Shown: positions 1 through 6,046, counted from the stretch's first letter. The stretch is 6,987 bases of DNA from Candidatus Latescibacterota bacterium (GCA_018656855.1 JABHYP010000474.1:1-6987); one strand, 5' to 3'. The notes: a model not told the origin generated them from the sequence alone. Program-made: numbers and translations.

Positions 1-870
1 CGGCATAAGAGCAAGCACTGACGGTGTATATCCCTTTGTCGTCGGGGGCTCGCCGGCGGAAAGCCCAATCTCACGCTGTGCTGTGGCCACCCTCGTTATA
101 GAATCCATCATGAGTACCACATCACGACCAAGCCGGCGATAATATTCCGAAATAGTAACCGCCACGCGTGTCCCCTGGAGTCTGAGAATTGCAGGCATGT
201 CCGAGGTAACGACGACCACTACGGAACGTTTAAGACCTTCTTCGCCAAGATCGTTTTCAATAAATTCTCTCACTTCACGGCCGCGTTCGCCGATAAGTGC
301 GATGACATTTACATCTGAAACAGCTTTACGCGCTATCATCGCCATTAACATACTTTTCCCAACACCACTTCCTGAAAAAATGCCTATTCGCTGGCCTTTC
401 CCGATAGTCATCACGCCGTCTATAGCGCGAATCTGCGTCCAGAGGGGATCTTTAATACGGTTGCGAGTAAGCGGATTTATCTTTTCGCCAGCAAGAGACA
501 GGGTGTCGGTTATCTGGATCGGCCCCTTATTGTCAATTGGATGGCCGAATCCATCGAGTATCCTTCCAAGCAAATCGGGGCCAACATTTAGCATGTAAGG
601 ATTTCCGGTAGCTGAGACTCTCATTCCGGGAGCTATACCGTCAATGTCCCCGAGAGGCATCAGCAAAAGGTGCTTTTCACGAAATCCAACAACCTCCGAT
701 AATACCTTCTGTCTGTTACCAAGATCAATCAGGCATATCTCACCGATAGACGCTTGCGGGCCATGCGATTCAATGAGCAAACCGCGAGATTCTTTGATAA
801 TGCCGCCGCGCTTTATGGTCGGTGTGGCTTTAATAACTTCATCATATGATGAAAAAGGTAAAGAGTCCAT
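1..870 (-). CDS. fliI: Flagellar export ATPase FliI, 3' end cut by window edge
   Basis: ATPase of the flagellar type III export apparatus. It forms a hexamer on the cytoplasmic side of the basal body and unfolds or releases export substrates and their chaperones. The 290 codons present are open from the ATG at 870 to base 1; the family is usually about 440 aa, so roughly the last 150 residues lie outside. Visible features: an N-terminal beta-barrel-like domain (residues about 20-95, with the LLGRILDGFG stretch at 100-109), the P-loop FSGSGVGKS at 165-173, the GERGREVREF segment at 194-203, Walker B VVLMMDS at 251-257, then TAQREIGLSAGEPP and KGYTPSV, which are close to invariant in FliI and its type III ATPase relatives. 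A stop codon lies ten codons upstream, and this is the first ATG. Its Shine-Dalgarno site is poor. The flagellar context favours FliI over a virulence-type ATPase. A 156-nt spacer with its own promoter candidate separates it from fliH. Confidence 0.97.
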   Translation of the reverse strand, partial: MDSLPFSSYDEVIKATPTIKRGGIIKESRGLLIESHGPQASIGEICLIDLGNRQKVLSEVVGFREKHLLLMPLGDIDGIAPGMRVSATGNPYMLNVGPDLLGRILDGFGHPIDNKGPIQITDTLSLAGEKINPLTRNRIKDPLWTQIRAIDGVMTIGKGQRIGIFSGSGVGKSMLMAMIARKAVSDVNVIALIGERGREVREFIENDLGEEGLKRSVVVVVTSDMPAILRLQGTRVAVTISEYYRRLGRDVVLMMDSITRVATAQREIGLSAGEPPTTKGYTPSVLALMP

Positions 871-911
871 ACAGGCCGCCGTGATTATATTTATGTTAAT
901 TTACAATGCTT

Positions 912-939
912 AATATAATGAACACAAATATTTTGTCAA
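912..939 (-). promoter_or_regulatory. Candidate sigma-70-type promoter for fliI
   Basis: On the minus strand a perfect TTGACA (939-934) is followed after 16 nt by TATATT (917-912), five of six matches to the -10 consensus. Transcription would start near base 905, giving a leader of about 35 nt before the fliI ATG at 870. The promoter lies in the unusually long 156-nt fliH-fliI spacer. The region is AT-rich, which raises the chance of a fortuitous match. This is inference from sequence only. Confidence 0.5.
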
Positions 940-945
940 AATATT
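927..945. repeat. Perfect 8-bp inverted repeat over the fliI promoter -35
   Basis: AATATTTT and AAAATATT form a perfect palindrome with a 3-nt centre (GTC). It covers the complete TTGACA box of the candidate fliI promoter. The arms contain no G or C, so a stable RNA hairpin or terminator is unlikely. An operator for a dimeric regulator is a possible reading, as is chance in an AT-rich spacer. Confidence 0.45.
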
Positions 946-1026
946 CACAAAAACATCTATGGGAAAAAGATTACTCACCGGGAAGTTATGAGGGAACTCC
1001 TGCATGGAAATGAAAGGTTAAAGAGA

Positions 1027-1752
1027 TTACTTTGAGACATTGAGAAGTTCTTCAACTATCGTATTAATACGTTCTGAAACAACACTTTCGATGATTCCGC
1101 CTTCTGTCTCAATAAGGCAGTCGCCTGTTCTTAAGCGTTTATCTATTTCTATTCGAAACTCTCTTGTATTGCCTGCCATGCCAAGCCATTTTTCATGTTT
1201 TTTATTAATAGTTATATAATCATCCTGAGAAACCTTTAAAACCATCGTTTCGCTACCTATCATATGAGACATAGCTTCTGCAACAATACTCTCTACAATC
1301 GAAGGATCAACCGAAATACTTTTCAGTATTATCTTTTCAGCGATCGCTGCAGCAAGTTCAATAATCTTGATTTCAGTATTCCGTGCAATCTCCCTGCCTT
1401 TATTTTTGGCTTCTTTAAGTAAAGAATCAACACCCTTGAACCGCCCGGCGCGTTCCTGTGCGATCCCGTCGGCCATTCCACTGTCATACCCTCCTTGACG
1501 AGCCTCCTCAATTTCCGTTGAATGAATCTGTTTATTTGATTCAGTCTGTTCGGTGAATTTTTTGGTGAATTTTTCGGCGGCTTTTTCCTTCCAGCTTTCT
1601 ATCTCAGATTCAATAATTTCAGTAAATGCGAGGGGATCATGTATCTCTCTATCATAGCTTATACCAGCTTGCGTTGAAACATTTTTCTCCGATTTTTTTT
1701 CGATGACAACCGATTCATTCATCTCAACAGATTTTTTTATCACATTCGACAA
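1027..1752 (-). CDS. fliH: Flagellar export apparatus protein FliH
   Basis: Negative regulator and peripheral-stalk-like partner of the FliI ATPase in the cytoplasmic export complex. Numbered from the TTG at 1752 (241 aa), it has a polar, charged, probably coiled-coil N-terminal half (about 45-135), a short glycine-repeat motif GYDSGMADG (G88, G92, G96) typical of FliH helix packing, and a C-terminal domain ending with GDCLIETEGG (210-219), the conserved FliH/V-ATPase-E-like motif. Its position between fliG and fliI supports the call. The start is uncertain. The frame is open to a TTG at 1806 (259 aa), but that codon has no good ribosome site, whereas 1752 has AGAGGT 9 nt upstream and gives an N-terminus SNVIKKS that looks like other FliH proteins. 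An ATG at codon 29 of the longer form is a third option. The N-terminal half is poorly conserved, as is normal for this family. Confidence 0.9.
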   Translation of the reverse strand: MSNVIKKSVEMNESVVIEKKSEKNVSTQAGISYDREIHDPLAFTEIIESEIESWKEKAAEKFTKKFTEQTESNKQIHSTEIEEARQGGYDSGMADGIAQERAGRFKGVDSLLKEAKNKGREIARNTEIKIIELAAAIAEKIILKSISVDPSIVESIVAEAMSHMIGSETMVLKVSQDDYITINKKHEKWLGMAGNTREFRIEIDKRLRTGDCLIETEGGIIESVVSERINTIVEELLNVSK

Positions 1753-1761
1753 ACTAAGTAA

Positions 1762-1767
1762 ACCTCT
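1762..1767 (-). promoter_or_regulatory. Shine-Dalgarno site favouring the 1752 start of fliH
   Basis: AGAGGT on the minus strand lies 9 nt before the TTG at 1752. The upstream in-frame TTG at 1806 has only CTGAG near it. This site is the main reason for annotating the shorter FliH. Confidence 0.5.
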
Positions 1768-1866
1768 TTCTTTGAAATAATAAGAAATTTTCCTCGATAT
1801 ACTCAATAAAACTCAGGGGAAAGGTTTAAATTCATATCTATAGGGAATCAAACAAAAGACTACGGA

Positions 1867-1884
1867 TTATTCACGTTAATCACG
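1867..1884. repeat. Imperfect 9-bp tandem repeat in the fliG-fliH spacer
   Basis: TTATTCACG is followed directly by TTAATCACG, with one mismatch. It lies in the 157-nt spacer between the fliG stop and the fliH start. The second copy's TTAATC also pairs with GATTAA at 1894-1899. I see no convincing promoter in this spacer. The repeat could be a weak protein site or a slippage product. Confidence 0.35.
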
Positions 1885-1909
1885 AAAGAGACAGATTAAT
1901 AACATCCTA

Positions 1910-2950
1910 TCAGACAAAAACCTCTCCACCCTCGGCACCGCCACGCACAATAACTATCTGTTGTTCTTCCTCAAGTCTGCGAACCACTTCTACTATACGC
2001 TGCTGAGATTCCTCAACAACGCTCAAACGGGTTGGACCGGCATAATCCATTTCTTCCTTAATCATTTCTGCGACACGGTCAGAAACATTCTTAAATATTT
2101 TTTCCTGCATCTCGTCAGAAGAGGCTTTAAGAGCGATAGCCAGTTCTTTGATATCCACTTCTTTAAGAACCAATTGAATGGAACGGTCATCCAGGATTGC
2201 CAAATCATCAAATACAAACATGAGATTTTTTATGTTCGATGCAAGCTCGGGATTCTCCATTTCCATGTTTCCGAGAATAGATTTTTCCGCTGAACGGTCA
2301 ACAAGGTTCAAAATTTCAGCGATAGATTTGACGCCGCCAGATGCGGACAGATTACCGGATATTACTTCCTTGAGATGGATATCAAGCACGCTCTCAATCT
2401 CGTTGATAACTTCCGGGGAGATTTTCTCCATTGTAGCAATGCGCATTGACACATCAGTCTGAATATCCTCGGGCAGTTGGCTCAACACCTGTGCGGCCTG
2501 GCCGGCATTAAGCTGCGACAGAATAAGCGCTATGGTCTGAGGATGTTCTGTTCTGATGAACTCAAGCAGATGGATGGGATCAACATCCTTGAGAAGACTG
2601 AATCCTGTCGGATTCAGGGTCTGCTGGATTTTCTTCAACATCTCATCGGCACGCTGTTTTCCGAGAGTTCCTTCAAGCATTTCACGAGCGAAATCAATAC
2701 CACCTTCACTAACAAATTCAGATGCCTGTAACGCGGCATAATATTCCCTTAAAACCTCAAGTTCAACCTCCGGAGAAATATTTTCTGTACGTGCGATCGT
2801 GATGGTAAGCACCTCAATTTCATCTTCGGAAAGGTGACGCATAACCTCGGCGGACGCTTCTCTTCCAAGGGCAATGAGTATAATCGCAGACTTTTCAATG
2901 CTTGTGAGTTCCTCATATGTTTTGGATTTTGATCTTGTAGGTTCAAGCAT
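1910..2950 (-). CDS. fliG: Flagellar motor switch protein FliG
   Basis: Rotor protein of the C-ring. It binds the MS ring through its N-terminal domain, FliM through the middle domain, and interacts with the stator through the C-terminal domain to generate torque. It has 346 aa, normal for the family. Visible domains: N-terminal domain (about 15-105, with EKSAIILIALG), middle domain with the FliM-binding EHPQ motif at 135-138, and a C-terminal armadillo domain. The torque helix carries R292, E299 and E300, which align with the charged residues R281, D288 and D289 of the E. coli protein, followed by GPTRLS and the conserved RRLEEE segment. The ATG at 2950 has a stop two codons upstream, so it is the first possible start. 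Its Shine-Dalgarno (AGAGGAG) is rather far, 13 nt away. It lies 104 nt downstream of fliF. Confidence 0.98.
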   Translation of the reverse strand: MLEPTRSKSKTYEELTSIEKSAIILIALGREASAEVMRHLSEDEIEVLTITIARTENISPEVELEVLREYYAALQASEFVSEGGIDFAREMLEGTLGKQRADEMLKKIQQTLNPTGFSLLKDVDPIHLLEFIRTEHPQTIALILSQLNAGQAAQVLSQLPEDIQTDVSMRIATMEKISPEVINEIESVLDIHLKEVISGNLSASGGVKSIAEILNLVDRSAEKSILGNMEMENPELASNIKNLMFVFDDLAILDDRSIQLVLKEVDIKELAIALKASSDEMQEKIFKNVSDRVAEMIKEEMDYAGPTRLSVVEESQQRIVEVVRRLEEEQQIVIVRGGAEGGEVFV

Positions 2951-3054
2951 CTTTTAATAGTATCTCCTCTTTTTACAATCCAATTCCGGAAAACCCGAGA
3001 AAAATCGTTTTCAGATACCATGATAAAATTATAAAAAGTTTCTAATTCCCATAT

Positions 3055-4572
3055 TTAAGTTTCCCGGTACAAAGACTTAATAGTCTTTGCGGACATTTCT
3101 GGTTCTTGAACAGATTTCGCAACAATCTTCTTTAAAAGCTCCGATCTTTCTGAAGGTGCTCCTTCTTCCTCTTCAGGCAGATCAGGAAAAGCCTTTTCAA
3201 ACTCCTTCTCTGCTGCAATTTTTATCTTTGCCGGATCAAGGAAATTGACGAGATGACGGATGGTGATGAAGAAAAATGCAAGAGCAGCGATAATGGCAAT
3301 CGCCGTAGTTACCGTTTTCACACTTTCCACGATTGTAGCCCTCACAGCCAGCCCCTCACCAACTCCGACTACTTCCCTTTCGCCAAAAGCCATGCTGACA
3401 ATCTCAATGCGGTCACCTCTTTCAGCATTAAATCCTAGTGCGGCTTCGCTGACAGACTGGATGCTCGCAATCTCTCCCTGGCTCCACGGCACCGTTTCAA
3501 CCTGAATTTCTCCCGCTTCGTTTTCCGTTTGGGTCGTTTTACCATCTATAATTACACTTGCAGTGAGCCTTTTTAACTCGCTTCCCGGCCTCTTGATAAG
3601 ATTCTCGACTATACTGCCCGTGTCGTAATTTGTGTTTATCGTTTCTTGTCCGCCACCATCAGCATTGGGATTGGTGACTTCATCCCGCACCTGGCTCACA
3701 ATAGCGCTGTTTTCCTGGTCATAAGTTCTTGTCTGACGCTCGATACTTTCAAAATCAATATCCGCATTCACAGTCACCAGCGCAATACCCATTCCAAAAG
3801 CGCCATCAAGCATCCGCTTGACCTTATCAGCCAGCATATTTTCAAGGGTAAATTTGAGTTCCATCATCGTGCTCGACTGCATGGCAATTTCGTCTTTTAC
3901 AGGTTTGCTGAGCTGGTTTCCTCCTGTATCGAAAACAGCGACATCCTGTGGTTTAAGACCTTCGACAGCGGCAGAAGCAACAAGATTGGAAATGGCTTCG
4001 ATAGACCGGGGTGGAAGCGATCTACCGCTCTTTAACTTGAGGAGAACAGTGGCAGTAGGCTTCTCCTGAACTTCCGTAAAAACCCGCTTTTCCGGTATAA
4101 CAAGAAGCACACGGGCAAACTCAACCTCATCAAGCGTTCTGAGAGTTCTGCTAAGCTCACCTTCAAGTGCCCTTTTATAATTAATTTTCTGGAGGGCATC
4201 AGACATACCGAAGTTCGTAGTGTCAAGTATCTCATACCCGACAATACCGCTTTCAGGCAATCCCGTAGCGGAAAATTCGATTTTAAGTCTGTCTGCCTGG
4301 TCGGCTGGAACTTCAATGGCGGTGCCATTCTGGGTGATTCGGTAGGAAATTTTCTGTTGTTCAAGTTGGGTAATGATTTCGTTGGCGTTACCTGCATCAA
4401 GCTGGGCAAAAAGCACAGTATAATCGACCATTCGATCGCTTAACGTGCCAATGAATAGTGCGGCAATGAGTAAAGCGGATAAAATACCTCCGGATATAAC
4501 CTTCTGATTCAAGGTCATACCGACCCAGACATTTTTGAGTCTCTCAAATAACCTTGTAAGCATTTCGAACAT
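3055..4572 (-). CDS. fliF: Flagellar MS-ring protein FliF
   Basis: Inner-membrane protein that assembles the MS ring, the base on which rod, C-ring and export gate are built. Numbered from the ATG at 4572 it has 505 aa, close to the usual 500-560. It begins with an amphipathic segment, then a first transmembrane helix (about 25-43), ring-building motifs of the YscJ/FliF type (RBM1 starting DYTVLFAQL at about 50, RBM2 in about 115-215 with FARVLLVIPEKRVF), the FliF-specific RBM3 with a charged, Asn/Asp-rich central loop, a second transmembrane helix (about 420-439), and a cytoplasmic tail ending in the conserved FliG-binding segment (LLKKIVAK to the end). The frame extends to an ATG at 4617, but only the ATG at 4572 has a Shine-Dalgarno site, so the extra 15 residues are probably not translated. 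It follows fliE after 61 nt. Confidence 0.97.
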   Translation of the reverse strand: MFEMLTRLFERLKNVWVGMTLNQKVISGGILSALLIAALFIGTLSDRMVDYTVLFAQLDAGNANEIITQLEQQKISYRITQNGTAIEVPADQADRLKIEFSATGLPESGIVGYEILDTTNFGMSDALQKINYKRALEGELSRTLRTLDEVEFARVLLVIPEKRVFTEVQEKPTATVLLKLKSGRSLPPRSIEAISNLVASAAVEGLKPQDVAVFDTGGNQLSKPVKDEIAMQSSTMMELKFTLENMLADKVKRMLDGAFGMGIALVTVNADIDFESIERQTRTYDQENSAIVSQVRDEVTNPNADGGGQETINTNYDTGSIVENLIKRPGSELKRLTASVIIDGKTTQTENEAGEIQVETVPWSQGEIASIQSVSEAALGFNAERGDRIEIVSMAFGEREVVGVGEGLAVRATIVESVKTVTTAIAIIAALAFFFITIRHLVNFLDPAKIKIAAEKEFEKAFPDLPEEEEGAPSERSELLKKIVAKSVQEPEMSAKTIKSLYRET

Positions 4573-4579
4573 GTGCGCG

Positions 4580-4584
4580 CCTCC
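4580..4584 (-). promoter_or_regulatory. Shine-Dalgarno site that sets the fliF start
   Basis: GGAGG on the minus strand lies 7 nt before the ATG at 4572. It falls inside the 15-codon upstream extension that begins at 4617, where no ribosome site is seen, so the internal ATG is the likely start. Confidence 0.8.
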
Positions 4585-4633
4585 GACGAATATACAACGG
4601 CTTGTTAGTAAAGCCATTATTCCCGGGGCATCA

Positions 4634-4936
4634 TTACACCGGCATTCTCATGACTTCTTGATAGGCTTCCACAATTTTGTTGCGAATCTCGAGCATAAAC
4701 TCAAGAGCGGTATTCGCTTCCTCAACCGCTATCATTACTTCGTGGACATCGGTAACTTCGCCCGTTGCAAGCTTCTCAATGGACATGGAAGCCTGGTTCT
4801 GTAAGCCGTTAACCTCAGTGATAAAATTTTCCAGCGTTTTACCGAAAGATTCGCCATTTTCTTTCGCTTGGTCCAAACCCTGTTTAATTAGCGGATCAAG
4901 ACCCTGCTTACCTACCCTGGTAATCGGATTATTCAC
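4634..4936 (-). CDS. fliE: Flagellar hook-basal body protein FliE
   Basis: FliE is the junction protein between the MS ring and the proximal rod, and it is exported by the type III apparatus. The 100-aa product has the normal family length of about 100-110. The N-terminal third is polar. The conserved C-terminal half contains LATGEVTDVHEVMIAVEEAN, then LEFMLEIRNKIVEAYQEVMRM, the two helices that define FliE. The start is GTG at 4936, with GGAGG 8 nt upstream. A nearby ATG at 4943 is out of frame and reaches a stop within five codons. It is the first gene after the promoter candidate at 5005-5033 and sits directly before fliF, its structural partner. Confidence 0.96.
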   Translation of the reverse strand: MNNPITRVGKQGLDPLIKQGLDQAKENGESFGKTLENFITEVNGLQNQASMSIEKLATGEVTDVHEVMIAVEEANTALEFMLEIRNKIVEAYQEVMRMPV

Positions 4937-4944
4937 TGGTCATT

Positions 4945-4949
4945 CCTCC
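4945..4949 (-). promoter_or_regulatory. Shine-Dalgarno site for the GTG start of fliE
   Basis: GGAGG on the minus strand, 8 nt before the GTG at 4936. It decides for the GTG because the closer ATG at 4943 is out of frame. Confidence 0.8.
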
Positions 4950-4956
4950 AACAGCA

Positions 4957-4993
4957 CATACTGTACAAAGGGTATATACTGTTTATACATACT
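4957..4993 (-). repeat. Three AGTAT-containing direct repeats in the fliE leader
   Basis: On the minus strand AGTATG (4993-4988), AGTATA (4980-4975) and AGTATG (4962-4957) occur in the untranslated leader between the fliE promoter candidate and the ribosome site, with start-to-start steps of 13 and 18 nt. The last copy sits in a weak ACAG/CTGT stem just before the Shine-Dalgarno site. The function is unknown. Confidence 0.3.
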
Positions 4994-5004
4994 ACATTTT
5001 GTGT

Positions 5005-5033
5005 AATTTAGGATATAATATTTTAAATGTCAA
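5005..5033 (-). promoter_or_regulatory. Candidate sigma-70-type promoter for fliE-fliF-fliG-fliH
   Basis: On the minus strand a perfect TTGACA (5033-5028) is followed after the ideal 17 nt by TAAATT (5010-5005), four of six matches to the -10 consensus. The expected start is near 4998, about 60 nt before the fliE GTG. Just upstream are long A-tracts (5046-5066) that resemble an UP element. The site lies in the 153-nt spacer after the lytic transglycosylase. I see no sigma-54 or sigma-28 signature. The assignment is inferred from sequence only. Confidence 0.6.
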
Positions 5034-5045
5034 CTTAAATTATTA

Positions 5046-5066
5046 TTTTTTTTTAATTTTTTTTAC
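5046..5066 (-). promoter_or_regulatory. A-tract element upstream of the fliE promoter
   Basis: On the minus strand two runs of eight or more A, separated by TT, lie just upstream of the TTGACA of the fliE promoter candidate. This matches the position and composition of an UP element or intrinsic DNA bend. No GC-rich stem precedes the tracts, so they are not the tail of an intrinsic terminator for the upstream gene. Confidence 0.4.
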
Positions 5067-5089
5067 ATTCTTATAATAAAATATTTAAT

Positions 5090-5776
5090 TTAAATTGCGT
5101 TATTTCTTTCATCTTTCAGATAGGATTTTATTGAAAGAACATTTTCAATAAATCGTTTCGTTTCACCGGGCATTTGATTTTTCCTGATCCTGTTCGGTCC
5201 TGCGTTCCATGCCCACAACATATGCGGTTCATCGTATTGTTTTACGAGCCATGCTATATATTTAACACCAGCCTTGATATTCTCTTCAGGATCGAGCATA
5301 TTACTAATACCCATAAAATCAGCCGTCAACGGCATAATCTGCATCAGCCCTAATGCCCCGGCATGCGATATTTTGTACGGATCTCCATTACTTTCAGTAT
5401 AAATGATGGCACGGACAAGATCAGAATCAACATTGTACTCTTCAGAATATTGCTGTATGTGCTGTTCCCAGGGACTAATGCTTTGAACAAGGTTTTCCGG
5501 TTCTACAATCGAGGAATCGATTCTCAAAAATTCGAAAACATCCTTCTTTTCTGGTATAGTGATATGAGGAAGCGCAGCGTCATAAGGCGGCTTCACTTCT
5601 TTTTCTGTATCAATTTCTCCCCCCACAACAATTTCAACCCTGTCGGCTGCATTATTTATGCTTAAATTAATCAGAAAAATGGCTGTTACAAAAACAACCA
5701 TATTGAAAATAATAACAAACCTTTTTTTGACAGAACTCGAAAAACAAGGCGAATTCATCCTAAATTTCAAAATCAA
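5090..5776 (-). CDS. Membrane-anchored SLT-family lytic transglycosylase
   Basis: Peptidoglycan-cleaving enzyme that cuts the MurNAc-GlcNAc bond and forms 1,6-anhydroMurNAc. Numbered from the TTG at 5776 it has 228 aa: a basic N-terminus (KKR at 17-19), a hydrophobic segment at about 20-38 acting as a signal anchor or signal peptide, a linker to about 100, and an SLT/lysozyme-like domain from about 102 to 222. Motifs in order: catalytic Glu128 in YTESNGDP, GALGLMQIMP (140-149), ENIKAGVKY (165-173) and AWNAGP (189-194), where most relatives have AYNAGP. The start is chosen because AGGAGG lies 5 nt before this TTG. Other in-frame choices are TTG 5800, TTG 5770 and ATG 5758. It overlaps the preceding small gene by 17 nt. 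Its place between flgC and fliE suggests a flagellum-dedicated enzyme that opens the wall for the rod, comparable in role to the SltF or FlgJ muramidases; that role is inferred. Confidence 0.93.
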   Translation of the reverse strand: MILKFRMNSPCFSSSVKKRFVIIFNMVVFVTAIFLINLSINNAADRVEIVVGGEIDTEKEVKPPYDAALPHITIPEKKDVFEFLRIDSSIVEPENLVQSISPWEQHIQQYSEEYNVDSDLVRAIIYTESNGDPYKISHAGALGLMQIMPLTADFMGISNMLDPEENIKAGVKYIAWLVKQYDEPHMLWAWNAGPNRIRKNQMPGETKRFIENVLSIKSYLKDERNNAI

Positions 5777-6032
5777 TAGTGCCTCCTGTAAATTTTTCAA
5801 ATACAGTTTTTTTCCCAGCGAAAGTGTAAATGGTCATCTCCATATCGGAAACCATCACCATCTCATCAACCTTTTTCTCCATACCGGTGTAAATCTCATG
5901 TGAATCTGCGGGCGTTAAATCGGCATTTTTTGCAAACCCGGAAAATTCTGCTTCCTGGTTTTCTTTATTACGCTGGGCTTCTTTATTATATGTAAATCTG
6001 TTTGACCTTGTGGCTGTAGATAATTCAATCAT
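5760..6032 (-). CDS. Small protein of unknown function between flgC and the transglycosylase
   Basis: I do not recognise this 90-aa protein. It has no signal peptide or transmembrane segment. The first half (residues about 5-45) is polar and rich in Asn, Glu, Lys and Ala, so probably disordered or helical. The second half (about 48-90) alternates acidic and hydrophobic residues (MVMVSDMEMTIYTF) and ends in a likely beta-strand stretch, GGTIDFEI. The reading frame ends with TAG 17 nt inside the transglycosylase gene and contains that gene's AGGAGG ribosome site, which argues that it is really translated and coupled. The ATG at 6032 is the first start after an in-frame stop five codons upstream. 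Its own ribosome site is weak (TTGGA, 8 nt). The context suggests a rod-assembly or transglycosylase accessory role; this is inference only. Confidence 0.68.
   Translation of the reverse strand: MIELSTATRSNRFTYNKEAQRNKENQEAEFSGFAKNADLTPADSHEIYTGMEKKVDEMVMVSDMEMTIYTFAGKKTVFEKFTGGTIDFEI
5782..5787 (-). promoter_or_regulatory. AGGAGG ribosome site that sets the transglycosylase start
   Basis: A perfect AGGAGG on the minus strand lies inside the 3' end of the small upstream gene, 5 nt before TTG 5776 and 11 nt before TTG 5770. The ATG at 5758 is 23 nt away, too far. The site implies translational coupling with the upstream small gene. Confidence 0.75.
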
Positions 6033-6046
6033 GAATGGATTCCAAT

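Noticed and set aside
197..598. 133-codon open frame on the plus strand opposite fliI
   Set aside because: Antisense to the conserved FliI ATPase core, with a Ser/Pro/Thr-rich translation typical of a shadow frame.
1753..1909. Search for a sigma-54 or sigma-28 flagellar promoter in the fliG-fliH spacer and the other spacers
   Set aside because: I found no GG-N10-GC pair in the TGGCAC/TTGCA setting and no TAAA with GCCGATAA at the right distance.
2749..3021. 90-codon open frame on the minus strand starting ATG at 3021 and running into fliG
   Set aside because: It lies in another frame of fliG for most of its length, has no ribosome site, and its translation is Arg/Leu-rich and low in family-like features.
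3028..3033. Perfect TATAAT on the minus strand in the fliF-fliG spacer
   Set aside because: No acceptable -35 hexamer lies 16 to 18 nt upstream, and the spacer is AT-rich, so the match is probably chance.
4573..4617. 15-codon N-terminal extension of FliF from the ATG at 4617
   Set aside because: No Shine-Dalgarno site precedes 4617, whereas GGAGG sits 7 nt before the ATG at 4572. The shorter N-terminus fits FliF.
5041..5075. Long A/T runs after the transglycosylase gene as a possible intrinsic terminator
   Set aside because: No GC-rich hairpin precedes the runs on either strand. Their position just upstream of TTGACA fits an UP-like element better.
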